Counted from the stretch's first letter, positions 25,915-35,930 are shown. The stretch is 64,000 bases of DNA from Bradyrhizobium sp. 139 (GCF_023074175.1 NZ_JADPKS010000084.1:1-64000); one strand, 5' to 3'. Numbers and translations are program-made. Notes: generated by a model from the sequence alone, not told the origin.

Positions 25915-26502
25915 TCACCCGAACGCTGCCATTTGAACTTCGGCCGCCTTGCGGCTGACGGTCTCGCCCGGCTGATCGGGCTGGCGTTCGAACGGCTTCC
26001 AGCTCTCGCCGACGACGTGCTCGTAGGCGGCGACGGCGCCTTCGGCCGCCATGCGCAGCGCGTGCGCCTGGATACCGACCTCGGCCGCGAATTCGCGCTT
26101 GCGCTGGGCCGCGGATTCGAACCCGACTGGTCCATCAAGGTCTTCGTCGCGCGTGTCATTGGCGAGCTTTGCCGTCGCCTCGCGCGCTTCGGTGACGGCG
26201 CGGCTGTAGAACTGGCCGGCGCCGTGGGCTGAGCCGACATAGGAGCCGACGATCCGTTGCAGGTGGATCTGCATGGCGCGTTCGTTGAGACCTTCGCCGA
26301 GAGCGTCTGCGGTCTCGGTGATCAGGCGTTGGTGGAGATCGCGAATACCGTCGCTGTCGATGATGGCGAGACCGAAACCCTGGGCGATGCGAGTTGCCTG
26401 GGCTGCTTCCGGGCAAACGAGTCGGACCATTTCGATGGTGGTGCCGCGGCGAAGAGGGACGACGCGGACGTTGGTGCGAGGTGCGCGAGCGGTCTTGGTC
26501 AT
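25915..26502 (-). CDS. 195-residue conserved plasmid protein
   Basis: Starts MTKTARAPRTNVRVVPLRRGTTIEMV. A helical body follows (about residues 40-190) without transmembrane segments, enzyme motifs or zinc ligands. The composition (many A, E, R) suggests a DNA- or protein-binding helical protein. It has its own structured leader and is followed by two hairpin terminators, so it is probably monocistronic. No function is recognised; similar proteins accompany ardC on alphaproteobacterial plasmids. Confidence 0.7.
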   Translation of the reverse strand: MTKTARAPRTNVRVVPLRRGTTIEMVRLVCPEAAQATRIAQGFGLAIIDSDGIRDLHQRLITETADALGEGLNERAMQIHLQRIVGSYVGSAHGAGQFYSRAVTEAREATAKLANDTRDEDLDGPVGFESAAQRKREFAAEVGIQAHALRMAAEGAVAAYEHVVGESWKPFERQPDQPGETVSRKAAEVQMAAFG

Positions 26503-26830
26503 GGTGAAGTCCTTTCTGGTTTCGCCGTCGGGTTCGGTCCGGCCCCTGCCGGCTCTCCCCTCGGGTGCGGTCGCCGAGCGCCGCCGGAACGAGGGCCGCT
26601 TCAAGGTCCGGGCACCGCCAAGCGAGCAAGGTCCGGTTGCGGACAAGCGGGGTCCCAGACTGCTGGGCCCTGCGCCGGGCGCGGCCGGGCCTTGCCGAGA
26701 TCGGCGGTCTCCGGTCGCTTGCGACTTGGCCTTGAAGCGGACCGCCGGGGGCGCAGACCGCAGCAAACCCGAGGGGAGAGGCGACAGAGTACGGGCCGGG
26801 TTGGCGATACCGGAAAGGTTCGATGTGGCC
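26503..26830 (-). promoter_or_regulatory. Structured leader of the 195-residue gene
   Basis: About 330 bp of non-coding, GC-rich sequence with several inverted repeats, including GTCCG-CAAC-CGGAC near 26627-26640. A fragment GGAACGAGGGCCGC near 26586 resembles a gapped version of the DUF736/ardC leader motif. Confidence 0.4.
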
Positions 26831-26896
26831 TCCGCCGCTTCTGCGCCCTCAACGTGTGGCGGGGGATGCCGCGATGTATGCACCGGCGTTGGTCCG

Positions 26897-27310
26897 CTAT
26901 GCCGAAGTGCCATGCCGCTTCCCCGGACGACACTCGGCCGGACTGCGAGATTCGTTCGTTCGATTTGCGCGCTCCGGGTCGTCACAAGCGTGTCGAGACT
27001 CCGGCGCGCATCGAGCCCGCAGTGCCTCTATTGCGGTATCCTGCCGGGCGAGCTTGCGCGATAGCGCGTCGATCTCCGGCTGGCGCTCTGCCGTGATCGC
27101 CGCAAGGTTCGAGCGATAGCGTTCGAGGAAAGCCCTCGGGTCAGGCGGCTTCCCGCGACGGTATCCGGACGGCTTGCGGCCAAGCTGCGGGATCAGCGTC
27201 GTCATGCGGCGGATGATCTGCCGGTCGATCATGTCGAGCTGGCGCTGCGTCTGGCGCTGCGCCTCCTCCATGCGCGAAAGCTGGGCGAGGCGTTGGGGAG
27301 AGGCCTTCAT
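26897..27310 (-). CDS. 137-residue hypothetical protein
   Basis: Starts MKASPQRLAQLSRMEEAQRQTQRQLDMIDRQIIRRM, a coiled-coil-like N-terminal half, then a basic RKPSGYRRGK stretch and a second helix. The tail is polar and probably disordered. The ATG overlaps the stop of the DUF7007 gene (ATGA), so translation is coupled. No family recognised. Confidence 0.65.
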   Translation of the reverse strand: MKASPQRLAQLSRMEEAQRQTQRQLDMIDRQIIRRMTTLIPQLGRKPSGYRRGKPPDPRAFLERYRSNLAAITAERQPEIDALSRKLARQDTAIEALRARCAPESRHACDDPERANRTNESRSPAECRPGKRHGTSA

Positions 27311-28200
27311 GGCGATGTCCCCCGCTGCCAGGCGATGAAGCTCGACGGCCCGGAATAGACCGGGCGGCGGGTCTCATCGACGACGAAACCGAAGCGGCCA
27401 ATTCGGTACTCGTCGGACGGAACCAGAAAGCGCCGCTCCTCAGTGCCAGCACCGCGTCTGCCGCCGGGCGTGGCGACGACTTCGACAAAGGCGGGATGCT
27501 GATCCGACGCTATCGCCGACACGACGATCCAGTCGCCAGCGTGCTCCGTCTCGAAGGCGCGCCGATCCTTCTCCCGGGATTCGCCGGGCTGGAGCACGAT
27601 CCCGAAAATCGCCTCCCACGCATCGGGCCAGCTATCCCTAATCGTGCGCTCCGCACACCGCCGCTCGTAGCTGGTGAACAGATGCGGGAAGGTGATCGCC
27701 ACGATCGCCCAGGCCTCGTCTTCCTCGTACCAGCCATCCCGCGCGCGCAGCATCGGATGGACGCTACGATTGCGTTCGGCGGAAAGATGAAAGCCGCCGT
27801 GTCCTGCCGTCGAATGGCAGACGACGCCTTCCGCATAGACCGTCGCGCCCTGCGATGGGCCCCAAGGCGTGTTCGCCGTGGAGGCGATGTCGCGACGGCC
27901 GAGCGCACGCGCCTCGCGCTGGTGCTCGGCATTCTCCGCGATTTTCGCGCGGAAGGCGGCCTCGTCGACGAGCTCGCCCGAATGGCCGTAGAAGTCGGAG
28001 TGCTTCCATTCGGCGATCGGCCGGCCGATGCGCCAGCCGGTCGCGAGATAGTGGCGGCCGTCGCGCGCCGGCAGCATGGCGAAGGCGGTGTCGGCAACAC
28101 GCGCGGCGAGGAAGCCGTCGCTGCTGCGACCAAACTCGACCTCGGGAAATCCGGAAGCCGTACTTTCCATCATGGTGGGGAAGGGAGGGGACGTGGTCAT
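27307..28200 (-). CDS. DUF7007 domain protein
   Basis: A 297-residue protein with the DUF7007 pattern: TPWGPSQGATVYAEGVVCHSTAGHGGFHLSAERN near residues 110-145, followed by DEAWAIVAITFPHLF. An N-terminal module with GFPEVEFGRSSDGFLAARV precedes it. DUF7007 proteins are common on alphaproteobacterial plasmids and have no known role. It sits in a three-gene operon with ATGA overlaps on both sides. Confidence 0.78.
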   Translation of the reverse strand: MTTSPPFPTMMESTASGFPEVEFGRSSDGFLAARVADTAFAMLPARDGRHYLATGWRIGRPIAEWKHSDFYGHSGELVDEAAFRAKIAENAEHQREARALGRRDIASTANTPWGPSQGATVYAEGVVCHSTAGHGGFHLSAERNRSVHPMLRARDGWYEEDEAWAIVAITFPHLFTSYERRCAERTIRDSWPDAWEAIFGIVLQPGESREKDRRAFETEHAGDWIVVSAIASDQHPAFVEVVATPGGRRGAGTEERRFLVPSDEYRIGRFGFVVDETRRPVYSGPSSFIAWQRGTSP

Positions 28201-28673
28201 GCGGCCGTCCTCCCGTCTACCACGCCCGCCGCAGTCGCATCGGCCGTCACCTCGTCGAGAACGGCATCCGGATAGCCGTGACTCTCCAGCCAGGTTTCGG
28301 CATCAACGCGGCTGTTGGCGAGGTAGACCAGCTCCGCATCGTCGCCGGCCCGGTCGAGCACGCGGACCGCACCGAGCTTCGGCCGTTCGGTCACGACGAA
28401 CGTCAGGTCGCTGTCGACCGGGAAGGTCCGGTGGACGCGAAGCACCACAACACCTCCGCCGCCATAGTCGCCAGCATGCAGCGTGATGCTCGCGCCGACG
28501 ACCGTGTTGCCGATGCGCCGTTCGGCCTGCTTGCGGATCAGCCGGCCGCCGCTGTTGTGGTGTTCCCAGGCGGCGAGCTTCTTGCGGTGGCGGTCCGGCG
28601 GCCGCGGCGTGCCGTCGGAAAACCGGACGAGCGAGCCGAGCGGGGCGAGGTCGTAGATCAACTGAGCGGACAT
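28197..28673 (-). CDS. 158-residue hypothetical protein
   Basis: First gene of the coupled trio. It starts MSAQLIYDLAPLGSLVRFSDGTPRPP and is predicted beta-rich (SITLHAGDYGGGGVVVLRVHRTF, LTFVVTERPKLGAVRVL) with a C-terminal helix. No catalytic motif is evident. Function unknown. Confidence 0.68.
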   Translation of the reverse strand: MSAQLIYDLAPLGSLVRFSDGTPRPPDRHRKKLAAWEHHNSGGRLIRKQAERRIGNTVVGASITLHAGDYGGGGVVVLRVHRTFPVDSDLTFVVTERPKLGAVRVLDRAGDDAELVYLANSRVDAETWLESHGYPDAVLDEVTADATAAGVVDGRTAA

Positions 28674-28703
28674 GACGTCCTCCTGTTCATGGGGCGAAAC
28701 GGA

Positions 28704-28730
28704 GCCGCCGCCGGATCACCCGGCGGCGGC
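28704..28730 (-). terminator. 11-bp hairpin downstream of the ParB-like gene
   Basis: GCCGCCGCCGG and CCGGCGGCGGC flank a 5-nt loop, 31 bp past the stop codon. The following bases have only a short T run (TCCGTTTCG), so termination may be partial and allow readthrough into the next operon. Confidence 0.6.
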
Positions 28731-28760
28731 GTGTTGTTCGGATTGTCGATGCCGGGCGGA

Positions 28761-30446
28761 CTATTCCGCCGCCTCGCGGAACGCCTCGTCGTCCAAGGCT
28801 TCGCCATCGTCGGTATCGCCGGCCTCCGGATCCTCGACCTGGTCGTCGGCCGCGTCGTCTTCGGCGACGGCGTTCTTCGCCAGCCACGACAACAAGGCGG
28901 CCTTGTCGGGAGCGAACAACGCGGCCGGATGCACGAAGCGACCCTCGCTGAAGTGCTCAACCAGGGCGATGCGGGTGTCCTTCACCTTCTGGCGCGGAAG
29001 AACCGGCGTGTCCTTGCAGGAGCCTTCGAGCGCGGCGCGCGACAGGCACGACAGGTAATCGTCGGTGCCCATGTTCGGCAGGAAGTTGTCCGCGCCGACC
29101 ACATCGCCGGCGACGCGCGCGACGATGCCGCTGGCGGTGCGGTTCTCTCGGCACGACAGGACTTCCGTAAGGGTTGAGCGCGCCGCGACGCGGAGCGTGT
29201 CGATGTCGATGACGAGCTTGCCATCCCGATCGAATAGCCCCGCGGCATGGCGGCCTAAGCGCCGGTTGCCGTAGTAGGTCCCGCCGCTGCCCGAATCGAC
29301 CGAGACGTTCTGGCCGGCGAAGGCGAGGATCAACAAGGCCATCAGCGCGTCATCCTCGATCGGCGCGCGGGCCAGCGCCTCGTGCAGCGCGTCCGTTCGG
29401 AAGTCGCCGATCATCTCGAGGCCCTTGCGCGTCACGTCGGGACGCGGCTTCGAAACTGTTGCGGACTCATCCGCAGCGTCGCTGTCGGCCGCCGCACCCT
29501 TGCCCGTCGCCTTCTTCGCCGCGGGCATGCGGTAATGCACGCTCTGCACCCGGCCGTCACGGTCCAGATACATCGCGGTGCAATCGCTCTTCGAGGCCTT
29601 GCCGTAGACGCGCTCTGCCTTCGGCGGCAGCTTGACCTCGCCCCAGTTCGTCGTCTCAGCGATGACGCCGCGCTTCGGCAGGTTGTTCGTCATCCATTCC
29701 TGCTGCGCGCCGAGGAAGGCCTCGACATCCGTGGTATAGCGGCTGTCCTCATCTGCTGGCGCGAACAGATCCTCTGCCCATTGGATTCCGTAAGCCTGGA
29801 CGAGGTCGTCGCCGAAGCTGGCATCACGTGCGTACATGCGGGCCTTGGTCAGAGCCTGCGCCACGCTAAACCACGACACCTGCGGATCGGCCTTGGAGGG
29901 CTTGTGCTTCTTCCAGACCTCCTTCTGCTCATCCAGCGAGGCGGAGGCGATGGTGCGGAGCTGCCGCTCCTCGGGCATGTCGCCCTTGGCCATGTGATCG
30001 AGCATGGCGGGCAGCACGTTCGCCAAGAGGCGGAGCTTTCTGATCTGTCGCACCGGCAGCGCCAAGGCGACGCCGATCGCTTCTTCGGTCCAGCCGAGCG
30101 CGACGAGGCGTTCGATCGCACGCCACTGGTCGACGGGATTGAGCGCTTCGCGGGCGATGTTCTCGATCATCGAGCGCATGGCGCCGTTGTCGTTTGCCGC
30201 CTCGTCGACAAGCACGTCGATCTCTTCGAGACCGGCGGCGATCGCCTGCTTCACCCGGCGATGACCGGCGTTGATGAGATAGCCGTTGCCACCGCCGGTC
30301 TCAGGCGTGATGACGGGCGGCTGGACGATGCCGACGGCCTTGATCGTCGCCAGCAGCAGGGTGTCGGCCTGCGGCGTCGACTTCGACTGGCGCATGCGGT
30401 CCGGATTCTCCTTCAGCGCGCGCGGATCGACCTTGATGAGTTGCAT
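28761..30446 (-). CDS. Large ParB/Srx-fold plasmid protein
   Basis: A 561-residue protein with a ParB-like N-terminal domain: MQLIKVDPRALKENPDRMRQ, VQPPVITPETGGGNGYLINAGHRRVKQAIAAG, then MIENIAREALNPVDQWRAIERLVALG. The rest (residues 180-560) is plasmid-specific with an acidic tail. Relatives on alphaproteobacterial plasmids are annotated as ParB/RepB/Spo0J proteins but are unlinked to a ParA; they probably have another role, such as nuclease or DNA-binding regulation. The ATG at 30446 is preceded by AGGAG. A remnant of a related gene lies at 57.9 kb. Confidence 0.82.
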   Translation of the reverse strand: MQLIKVDPRALKENPDRMRQSKSTPQADTLLLATIKAVGIVQPPVITPETGGGNGYLINAGHRRVKQAIAAGLEEIDVLVDEAANDNGAMRSMIENIAREALNPVDQWRAIERLVALGWTEEAIGVALALPVRQIRKLRLLANVLPAMLDHMAKGDMPEERQLRTIASASLDEQKEVWKKHKPSKADPQVSWFSVAQALTKARMYARDASFGDDLVQAYGIQWAEDLFAPADEDSRYTTDVEAFLGAQQEWMTNNLPKRGVIAETTNWGEVKLPPKAERVYGKASKSDCTAMYLDRDGRVQSVHYRMPAAKKATGKGAAADSDAADESATVSKPRPDVTRKGLEMIGDFRTDALHEALARAPIEDDALMALLILAFAGQNVSVDSGSGGTYYGNRRLGRHAAGLFDRDGKLVIDIDTLRVAARSTLTEVLSCRENRTASGIVARVAGDVVGADNFLPNMGTDDYLSCLSRAALEGSCKDTPVLPRQKVKDTRIALVEHFSEGRFVHPAALFAPDKAALLSWLAKNAVAEDDAADDQVEDPEAGDTDDGEALDDEAFREAAE

Positions 30447-30690
30447 GGGATTTCTCCTGTTCGGGGTTGGCGGACCGCGCCCTCGCGGGTCCTTCTTCGT
30501 CTTCTTTCCGAAGACACCTCCGGGGCCGCGGAGCGGTCGGGCAGGCACAACTGCGGCCGAGCATCCCTGTCCGCCCGGACAAGCAGGGCTCTTAAGCCCT
30601 GCGAAGGACGACGGGCCGGGATCGCGCAGGCCGCGGTTGAGCGTCAGCGTTGCCGGCCTGGCCGATCTGCGAGCGGGCCTCCCTTTCCTT
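30447..30690 (-). promoter_or_regulatory. Structured leader of the ParB-like gene
   Basis: Non-coding. It includes the hairpin GCAGGGCTTAAGAGCCCTGC at 30584-30603 followed by a GTCCG/CGGAC stem, and a CTTCTTTCCGAAG-type palindrome near 30496. A related CGCTTGTCCG element occurs in the 26.6 kb leader. Confidence 0.45.
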
Positions 30691-30695
30691 CCTCA

Positions 30696-33600
30696 TCACG
30701 CTGCGATGGCGTTCTCGCCGCTCCCCTCCACATCCCTCGCAAGGGCCTTCTCTACCTCCGCCAACTGCTGGCGCTTCTCAGCCAGCTCTGCGGCGAAGGT
30801 GAAGTCGCCGTCCTCGCGCGCCTGATACGAGGCGAGCCTACGGCGTGTATCCGCGAGACGCTGGCGATAGCGCTCTCGCTCGCCCTCGAAATCGCCCAAC
30901 CCATGCTCCAGTCGCGAGATCGCGCCGAGCGGCGTGACCGTGACCGGCAGCTCGATCTCGTCTTCAGCGCCGGTGCGGATCAGCGCGGTGCTGTAGCGAT
31001 AGCCGTCGCGGCCGAAGCGCTCGCCGGAATATTCGAGATCGAAGCCGCCGATCGTGGCGATCACAATCTCGCCCTCCTGCTGAAGCTGCACGAGGGTCAG
31101 GATTTCCTTCATCAGCGCGCGGCCGGCCTCCTTGCGCTCGACATAGCGCCTGCCGGCCACGCTCGCGGTGAAGGAGTCGCCCGCCGTCGCAACGCGGCGC
31201 CCGATATCCTTGCCGACGTCCACGATCCGCCGCGTGCAGACCTCGATGTCGCGCTCAGCGTCGCGGATCTGCCGGCGGACCGCATGTTGATCGTCGATAT
31301 GCGCCGCGCGGAGACGTTCCAGCCGCGCGATGTCGGCTTCCAGTCCCGCCTTCTGCATCAGCCGCTGGTCGCCGCTCGCGATCGCCTTGGCCATCGCGAA
31401 CTGGTTGGCCTGACCTTCGCCGAGGTCCTCGAGCCGGCGGATCGACGTGTCGCCGGAAAGCGCCGCGGCGATGAAGCGGGCCTTGCGCTCGTTGTTCTGC
31501 CACATGCTCGCGTCGAGCGAGCCCTCGGTGGCATAGGCGAAGATGTCGATGACATCGTGCTGATTGCCCTGGCGCTCGATCCGGCCCTCGCGCTGCGCGA
31601 TCTGCGACGGCAGCCACGGCACGTCGAGATGATGTAGCGCCTTCAGCCGAAGCTGCGCGTTGACGCCGGTGCCCATCGTGTCGGAGGAGCCGATCAGGAA
31701 GCGGACCTTGCCGGCGCGCACGTCGCCGAACAGGCGCTGCTTGGCCTCGGACTTCCTAAAGTCCTGCATGAAGGCGATCTGGAACGCCGGCACGCCGAGG
31801 CGGACGAGCTCGTCTCTGATCCAGCGATAGGCCGAGAAGCCGCGCGTCTTCTCGACGCTGATCGTTCCGAGGTCGGAGAAGATCATCTGCGCGGCGCCCG
31901 GCAGCTCGTAGGGCTTGCCGTCGGCGCGCATGTAGCTGTTTGCCGATGTCTCCTTCCAGATGCGGAAGGCGTTGGCGACGAGCAGGTTCAGCTTGTTGTC
32001 CGGCTCGTTGTCGCTACCTGGATCGACCAGACGCAAATCAATTGCCGCATGGCGGCCATCGGTGATGACGGAAAGCAGGATGTCGTCGCCCGGCTCCGGC
32101 GGCCGGTCGCGCATCTCGATGGCCTTGATCCGCGCGTCTAGCAGGGACTGGTAGCGCCTGAAGGCGGGGGTTGGCTTTGCGGTCAGGATCTGCCGCTTGC
32201 CCGTCGAGATCGCCGGGACCTTCACGTGCTGCCGCAGGTCATCCGGCATCACCACGTCGGCAAAGGACCGGAACATGGCGATCAGCTCGGGGACGTTGAC
32301 GAAGGTCGCGAAGCGCGTGACGGGCTTGTATTTGCCGGACGGCTGAAGCTCGAGCTCGGTCGAGACGTCGCCGAAGGTCGAGGCCCAGGCGTCGAACTCG
32401 TGCAGGCCGCGATCCAGAAGCGCTGCGTAGCCGAGATAGCGCTGCACCGAGAACATCTCGCCGAGCGTGTTGGTGATCGGTGTGCCGGAGGCGAGCACCA
32501 GCGCCCGGCCAGGGTTCTTTGTCTCTATGAAGCGGGACTTTACGTAGAGGTCCCAGGCGCGCTGCGAGCCATTGGGGTCGACGCCCTTCAGCGTCGACAT
32601 GTTGGTGGCGAAGGACAGCTTGCGGAACTCCTGCGCCTCATCGACGATGATCTGGTCGACACCGATCTCGGAGATGGTGAGGAGATCGTCCTTGCGCGTA
32701 GCGAGTGCTTCGAGCCGTTCCTTCAGGCCCTCCTTCAGCCGCTCGAGCCGCTTGCGCGAGACCCGGTCCTCGCTCTCGACCTTGGTGAGCAGTTGCTCGT
32801 ACAGCTCGAGCTCGTCCTGGATCATCTGCTGCTCGAACGCGGACGGCACGCCGATGAATCGGAACGCCGAGTGCGTGATGATGATCGCGTCCCAGCTGGC
32901 GGTCGCTGCGCGCGACAGGAAGCGATGCCGCTTGGCTAAAGTGAAGTTGGTCTCGTCGGCGATGAGGATGCGGGCGCCCGGATAGAGCGCCAGGAACTCG
33001 CGCGCGGCCTGCGCCAGGCAATGGCCAGGCACGACCAGCATGGCCTTGGCGATCAGGCCGAGGCGGCGTTGCTCCATGATGGCAGCCGCCATCGTCATCG
33101 TCTTGCCGGCGCCAACGGCGTGGGCGAGATAGGTCGCGCCCGAGGCGATGATGCGCCAGATGCAGCGCTTCTGATGCCCATAGAGAACGAATGCGCCCGA
33201 GGCACCCGGCAGCTTCAGGTGCGAGCCGTCGAAAGCGCGCGGCACGATGTTGTTGAAACGATCATTATAGACCCGCGCCAGGCGATCGGTCCGATCCGGA
33301 TCGGACCAGATCCAGTTCTGGAAGGCGGTCTTGATCTTATGCAACTTCTCCTTCGCCGCCTCGGTATCGACGACGTTGAGGACACGACGCTCGCTATCGC
33401 CGTCCTTGATGGTGTCGAAGATCTGGGGCACTGAGGAATTGAGCGCATCGGAGAGAAGCTGGCCGGCGTGCCGCCGCTCGGTGCCCCATTCGGACGTGCC
33501 GGCGGCCATCCAGCCGAGCTGCCGGGCCTCCACGGTCCACGATGCCAGTTCCGGCATGTGGTGGATTTTGATCTCCGCACCCATCCTCTCGTGGACGAAA

Positions 33601-35792
33601 GCGATGATATCGCAGGCGGGGATCCACGGCGCGCCGAGCCGCGCGGTGATGTCTGAGGGCCGGAGGTCGGCGGGCTGCACCTCCCGCAGGGCCGCCACAT
33701 TGCGCTCAAATTCGGGGGCGAGCGCGGCCGCGGCCTCCGCCGCCGCGAGCTTCGATCGGACGGCGCCTGAGAGATAGGCGTCGGCGGTCTGCCACGACCC
33801 ATCGGCCGGATCGCGGAAGATGGCGCTGCCGAGCTCGGCGATGACGTCGTCCGCATCGCGATGCAAGAGTTCAGCGATGTGGTCGGGATCGACATGGCCG
33901 CGCTCGTTGAGCACGACGGCCAGCGCGTCAGCGGCGCTGGTGATGATCGGCGGCGCCGGCGGGGCGATCACCCGCTCGGTGAAGATCGGGCCCGGCCTCG
34001 CCGTATCGGATTCGAGGTCGTAGTCTTCGATCGACGCAACGAGCCAGCAATCGGGATCATCGAGGAAAGGCTGGAGGTTCGGCCGGCGGTGTGTCTCGCG
34101 GACCTCGCCGGTTTCCGGGTCTTCCGTCGTCGAGACGACGGTCGTGTTGATCGGGCCGAAGGCGCGGACGAAGTTCGACCAGGCGATGCGTAAGCGGACC
34201 TGCGCATCCTTCCACGGTTGGTCGAGTTCCTGGCATTTCAGCACCTCGCGGACCGCGTCTCGGATCGGGATCAGCTTCTGGATGATCCGGACATGCTTCT
34301 CCGGAACACCCTCGGCACTGCGGCCCCTGCGCACCGTGACAGCGACCGGCTCCCCGTCGAGGATCTGCATCAGGCCATGCCGGTGATCGAGGAGATAGCT
34401 GCCCTCGCGCGCCGTGAGGCTCGCGGTGCTATCCGACTTCGCCGGCACGGCCTCATCCTCGCCGTCAGGGTCGATCGCCTCCGGTTCGCCGTCATAGAGG
34501 GCGTCCGGAAGGAGGGTGATCGCCTCGGCCAGTACGAGCGCGAGGTCCTCGCCCGCCTTGGGAAGACAGGTGTAGGTCTCTCCGAACGGACCGGAGGTCA
34601 GCGCGTGCGCGCCGAGCACAAGCCGGGGATGCCGCGCAAACCAGCGGTTGACGCGAATGGCGCCTTCGTCATCGGTCGCCGGGCGCACCTCCTCGACGTC
34701 GAGCCAGGACAGGTCGCCCTCGGACTCGCCGTCCTTGCGCCGACGGAGGAATAGAATGTCGACCACGACATCGGTGCCGGCATCGGCGCGGAAGCTGCCT
34801 TCCGGCAAGCGGATCGCAGCAACGAGATCGGCATGCTTGGCGATCAGCTCGCGCGCGGAGCCATCCGCCTTGTCCATCGTGCGGTGCGAGGTGACGAAGG
34901 CGGCGAGGCCGCCCGGCTTCAACAGCTTGATCGCCCTGACGAGGAAAAAGTCGTGGAGGCGCAGGCCTTGCGAGCGCAGGGCGCGATCCGAGCGGACGGT
35001 GCGATCGGAGAAGGGCGGATTGCCGATCGCAAGGTCGAACCTCGCCGGCAGATCGATGCGCGCGAAATCGCCGGTGACGATCCGCGCCCGCGGCAGCAGC
35101 AGCCGCGCGATGCGCGCCGTGACGGGATCGAGCTCGATGCCAGTGACGTGCGAGACATGGCGTAGCGCTTCGGGCATCAGTGCCGGAAACAGGCCGGTGC
35201 CGATCCCGGGCTCGAGCACACGTCCGCCGCGCCAGCCGAGCCGCAGCAATGCCGCCCAGATCGCCCGCACGATGAACTCCGGCGTGAAATGGGCGTACTG
35301 GGTGCAGCGCGCCAGCGAAGCGTACTCAGCATCATCGACCGCATCCTGCAGGTCGGCGCCGATCGCGTCCCATCCCTTCGCGAACTCGGTTTCGCCCGGC
35401 CGGCGGAAGACGCCATTGGCGAGCTCGGAGGCGCCGAAACCGGTGAAGCGGATCAGTTGCTGCTGCTCCTCCATTGTCGCGGGCCGTTGCTCCGGTCCGA
35501 TCTGCGCGGCGAGCCGGACGGCCGCGATATTGTCGCGGGCGCGCTGCTTCCAGCTCCTTGCGAGGCCGCGCGCATCGCCAAGGTAGAAATTGTCGCCGCG
35601 GTTGCGGGAGCCGGCCCGGGGGGACTCCGACGTGACCGCCGGCCCTGCTGGGGCCGGCGCCGACGGCGGATCGTCATCATGATCGTCGTCGTCGCCGGGA
35701 TCGGGGCCGAACGCGGTAACGCCAAGGCCGAGGCCCGACGAAAGGGCAGTACTGCCGAAGAGATCGAGGGTGAAAGGATCGTCATGCGCCAT
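30696..35792 (-). CDS. Giant N12-class adenine methylase / SNF2-like helicase fusion
   Basis: A 1698-residue protein of the conserved plasmid methylase-helicase family. The N-terminal methyltransferase domain has the SAM motif EPGIGTGLFP (about residue 193) and catalytic NPPF (about 256). The helicase part has the Walker A motif AVGAGKT (about 894), VDEAQEF as motif II (about 1050), SGTPITN as motif III, and a motif VI block QREGRIERQGNQ. The last 300 residues are coiled coil. Homologues are thought to modify or protect plasmid DNA or package it (the DarB-like group). It is the largest gene in the minus-strand block. Activity is inferred. Confidence 0.9.
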   Translation of the reverse strand: MAHDDPFTLDLFGSTALSSGLGLGVTAFGPDPGDDDDHDDDPPSAPAPAGPAVTSESPRAGSRNRGDNFYLGDARGLARSWKQRARDNIAAVRLAAQIGPEQRPATMEEQQQLIRFTGFGASELANGVFRRPGETEFAKGWDAIGADLQDAVDDAEYASLARCTQYAHFTPEFIVRAIWAALLRLGWRGGRVLEPGIGTGLFPALMPEALRHVSHVTGIELDPVTARIARLLLPRARIVTGDFARIDLPARFDLAIGNPPFSDRTVRSDRALRSQGLRLHDFFLVRAIKLLKPGGLAAFVTSHRTMDKADGSARELIAKHADLVAAIRLPEGSFRADAGTDVVVDILFLRRRKDGESEGDLSWLDVEEVRPATDDEGAIRVNRWFARHPRLVLGAHALTSGPFGETYTCLPKAGEDLALVLAEAITLLPDALYDGEPEAIDPDGEDEAVPAKSDSTASLTAREGSYLLDHRHGLMQILDGEPVAVTVRRGRSAEGVPEKHVRIIQKLIPIRDAVREVLKCQELDQPWKDAQVRLRIAWSNFVRAFGPINTTVVSTTEDPETGEVRETHRRPNLQPFLDDPDCWLVASIEDYDLESDTARPGPIFTERVIAPPAPPIITSAADALAVVLNERGHVDPDHIAELLHRDADDVIAELGSAIFRDPADGSWQTADAYLSGAVRSKLAAAEAAAALAPEFERNVAALREVQPADLRPSDITARLGAPWIPACDIIAFVHERMGAEIKIHHMPELASWTVEARQLGWMAAGTSEWGTERRHAGQLLSDALNSSVPQIFDTIKDGDSERRVLNVVDTEAAKEKLHKIKTAFQNWIWSDPDRTDRLARVYNDRFNNIVPRAFDGSHLKLPGASGAFVLYGHQKRCIWRIIASGATYLAHAVGAGKTMTMAAAIMEQRRLGLIAKAMLVVPGHCLAQAAREFLALYPGARILIADETNFTLAKRHRFLSRAATASWDAIIITHSAFRFIGVPSAFEQQMIQDELELYEQLLTKVESEDRVSRKRLERLKEGLKERLEALATRKDDLLTISEIGVDQIIVDEAQEFRKLSFATNMSTLKGVDPNGSQRAWDLYVKSRFIETKNPGRALVLASGTPITNTLGEMFSVQRYLGYAALLDRGLHEFDAWASTFGDVSTELELQPSGKYKPVTRFATFVNVPELIAMFRSFADVVMPDDLRQHVKVPAISTGKRQILTAKPTPAFRRYQSLLDARIKAIEMRDRPPEPGDDILLSVITDGRHAAIDLRLVDPGSDNEPDNKLNLLVANAFRIWKETSANSYMRADGKPYELPGAAQMIFSDLGTISVEKTRGFSAYRWIRDELVRLGVPAFQIAFMQDFRKSEAKQRLFGDVRAGKVRFLIGSSDTMGTGVNAQLRLKALHHLDVPWLPSQIAQREGRIERQGNQHDVIDIFAYATEGSLDASMWQNNERKARFIAAALSGDTSIRRLEDLGEGQANQFAMAKAIASGDQRLMQKAGLEADIARLERLRAAHIDDQHAVRRQIRDAERDIEVCTRRIVDVGKDIGRRVATAGDSFTASVAGRRYVERKEAGRALMKEILTLVQLQQEGEIVIATIGGFDLEYSGERFGRDGYRYSTALIRTGAEDEIELPVTVTPLGAISRLEHGLGDFEGERERYRQRLADTRRRLASYQAREDGDFTFAAELAEKRQQLAEVEKALARDVEGSGENAIAA

Positions 35793-35902
35793 TGGGAATA
35801 TCCTTCTGCTGGGCGCGCGTCGCCGTCCGCCGCCGCGAGTTGCGACGGACGGCATGGGCGCTTGCGGGACTGACGGAGAGCCGGCGTGGGGGCCGGGTGC
35901 GG

Positions 35903-35930
35903 AAATGCAAAGCCCGGCGCGTGGCCGGGC
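35903..35930 (-). terminator. Terminator after the DUF1419 gene
   Basis: On the minus strand GCCCGGC and GCCGGGC form a stem around CACGC, followed by TTTGCATTT. It is about 30 bp beyond the DUF1419 stop. Confidence 0.75.

Noticed and set aside
27037..27044. Second TATCCTGC match on the + strand
   Set aside because: It lies inside a coding gene far from relaxosome genes, so it is probably chance.
27855..29177. A 440-codon + strand open frame
   Set aside because: Antisense to the DUF7007 operon and ParB-like gene; Arg/Gly/Ala-rich composition without any family signal.
29382..31637. A 751-codon open frame on the + strand
   Set aside because: It lies opposite the ParB-like and methylase-helicase genes and is a typical GC-rich antisense artefact with no domain.
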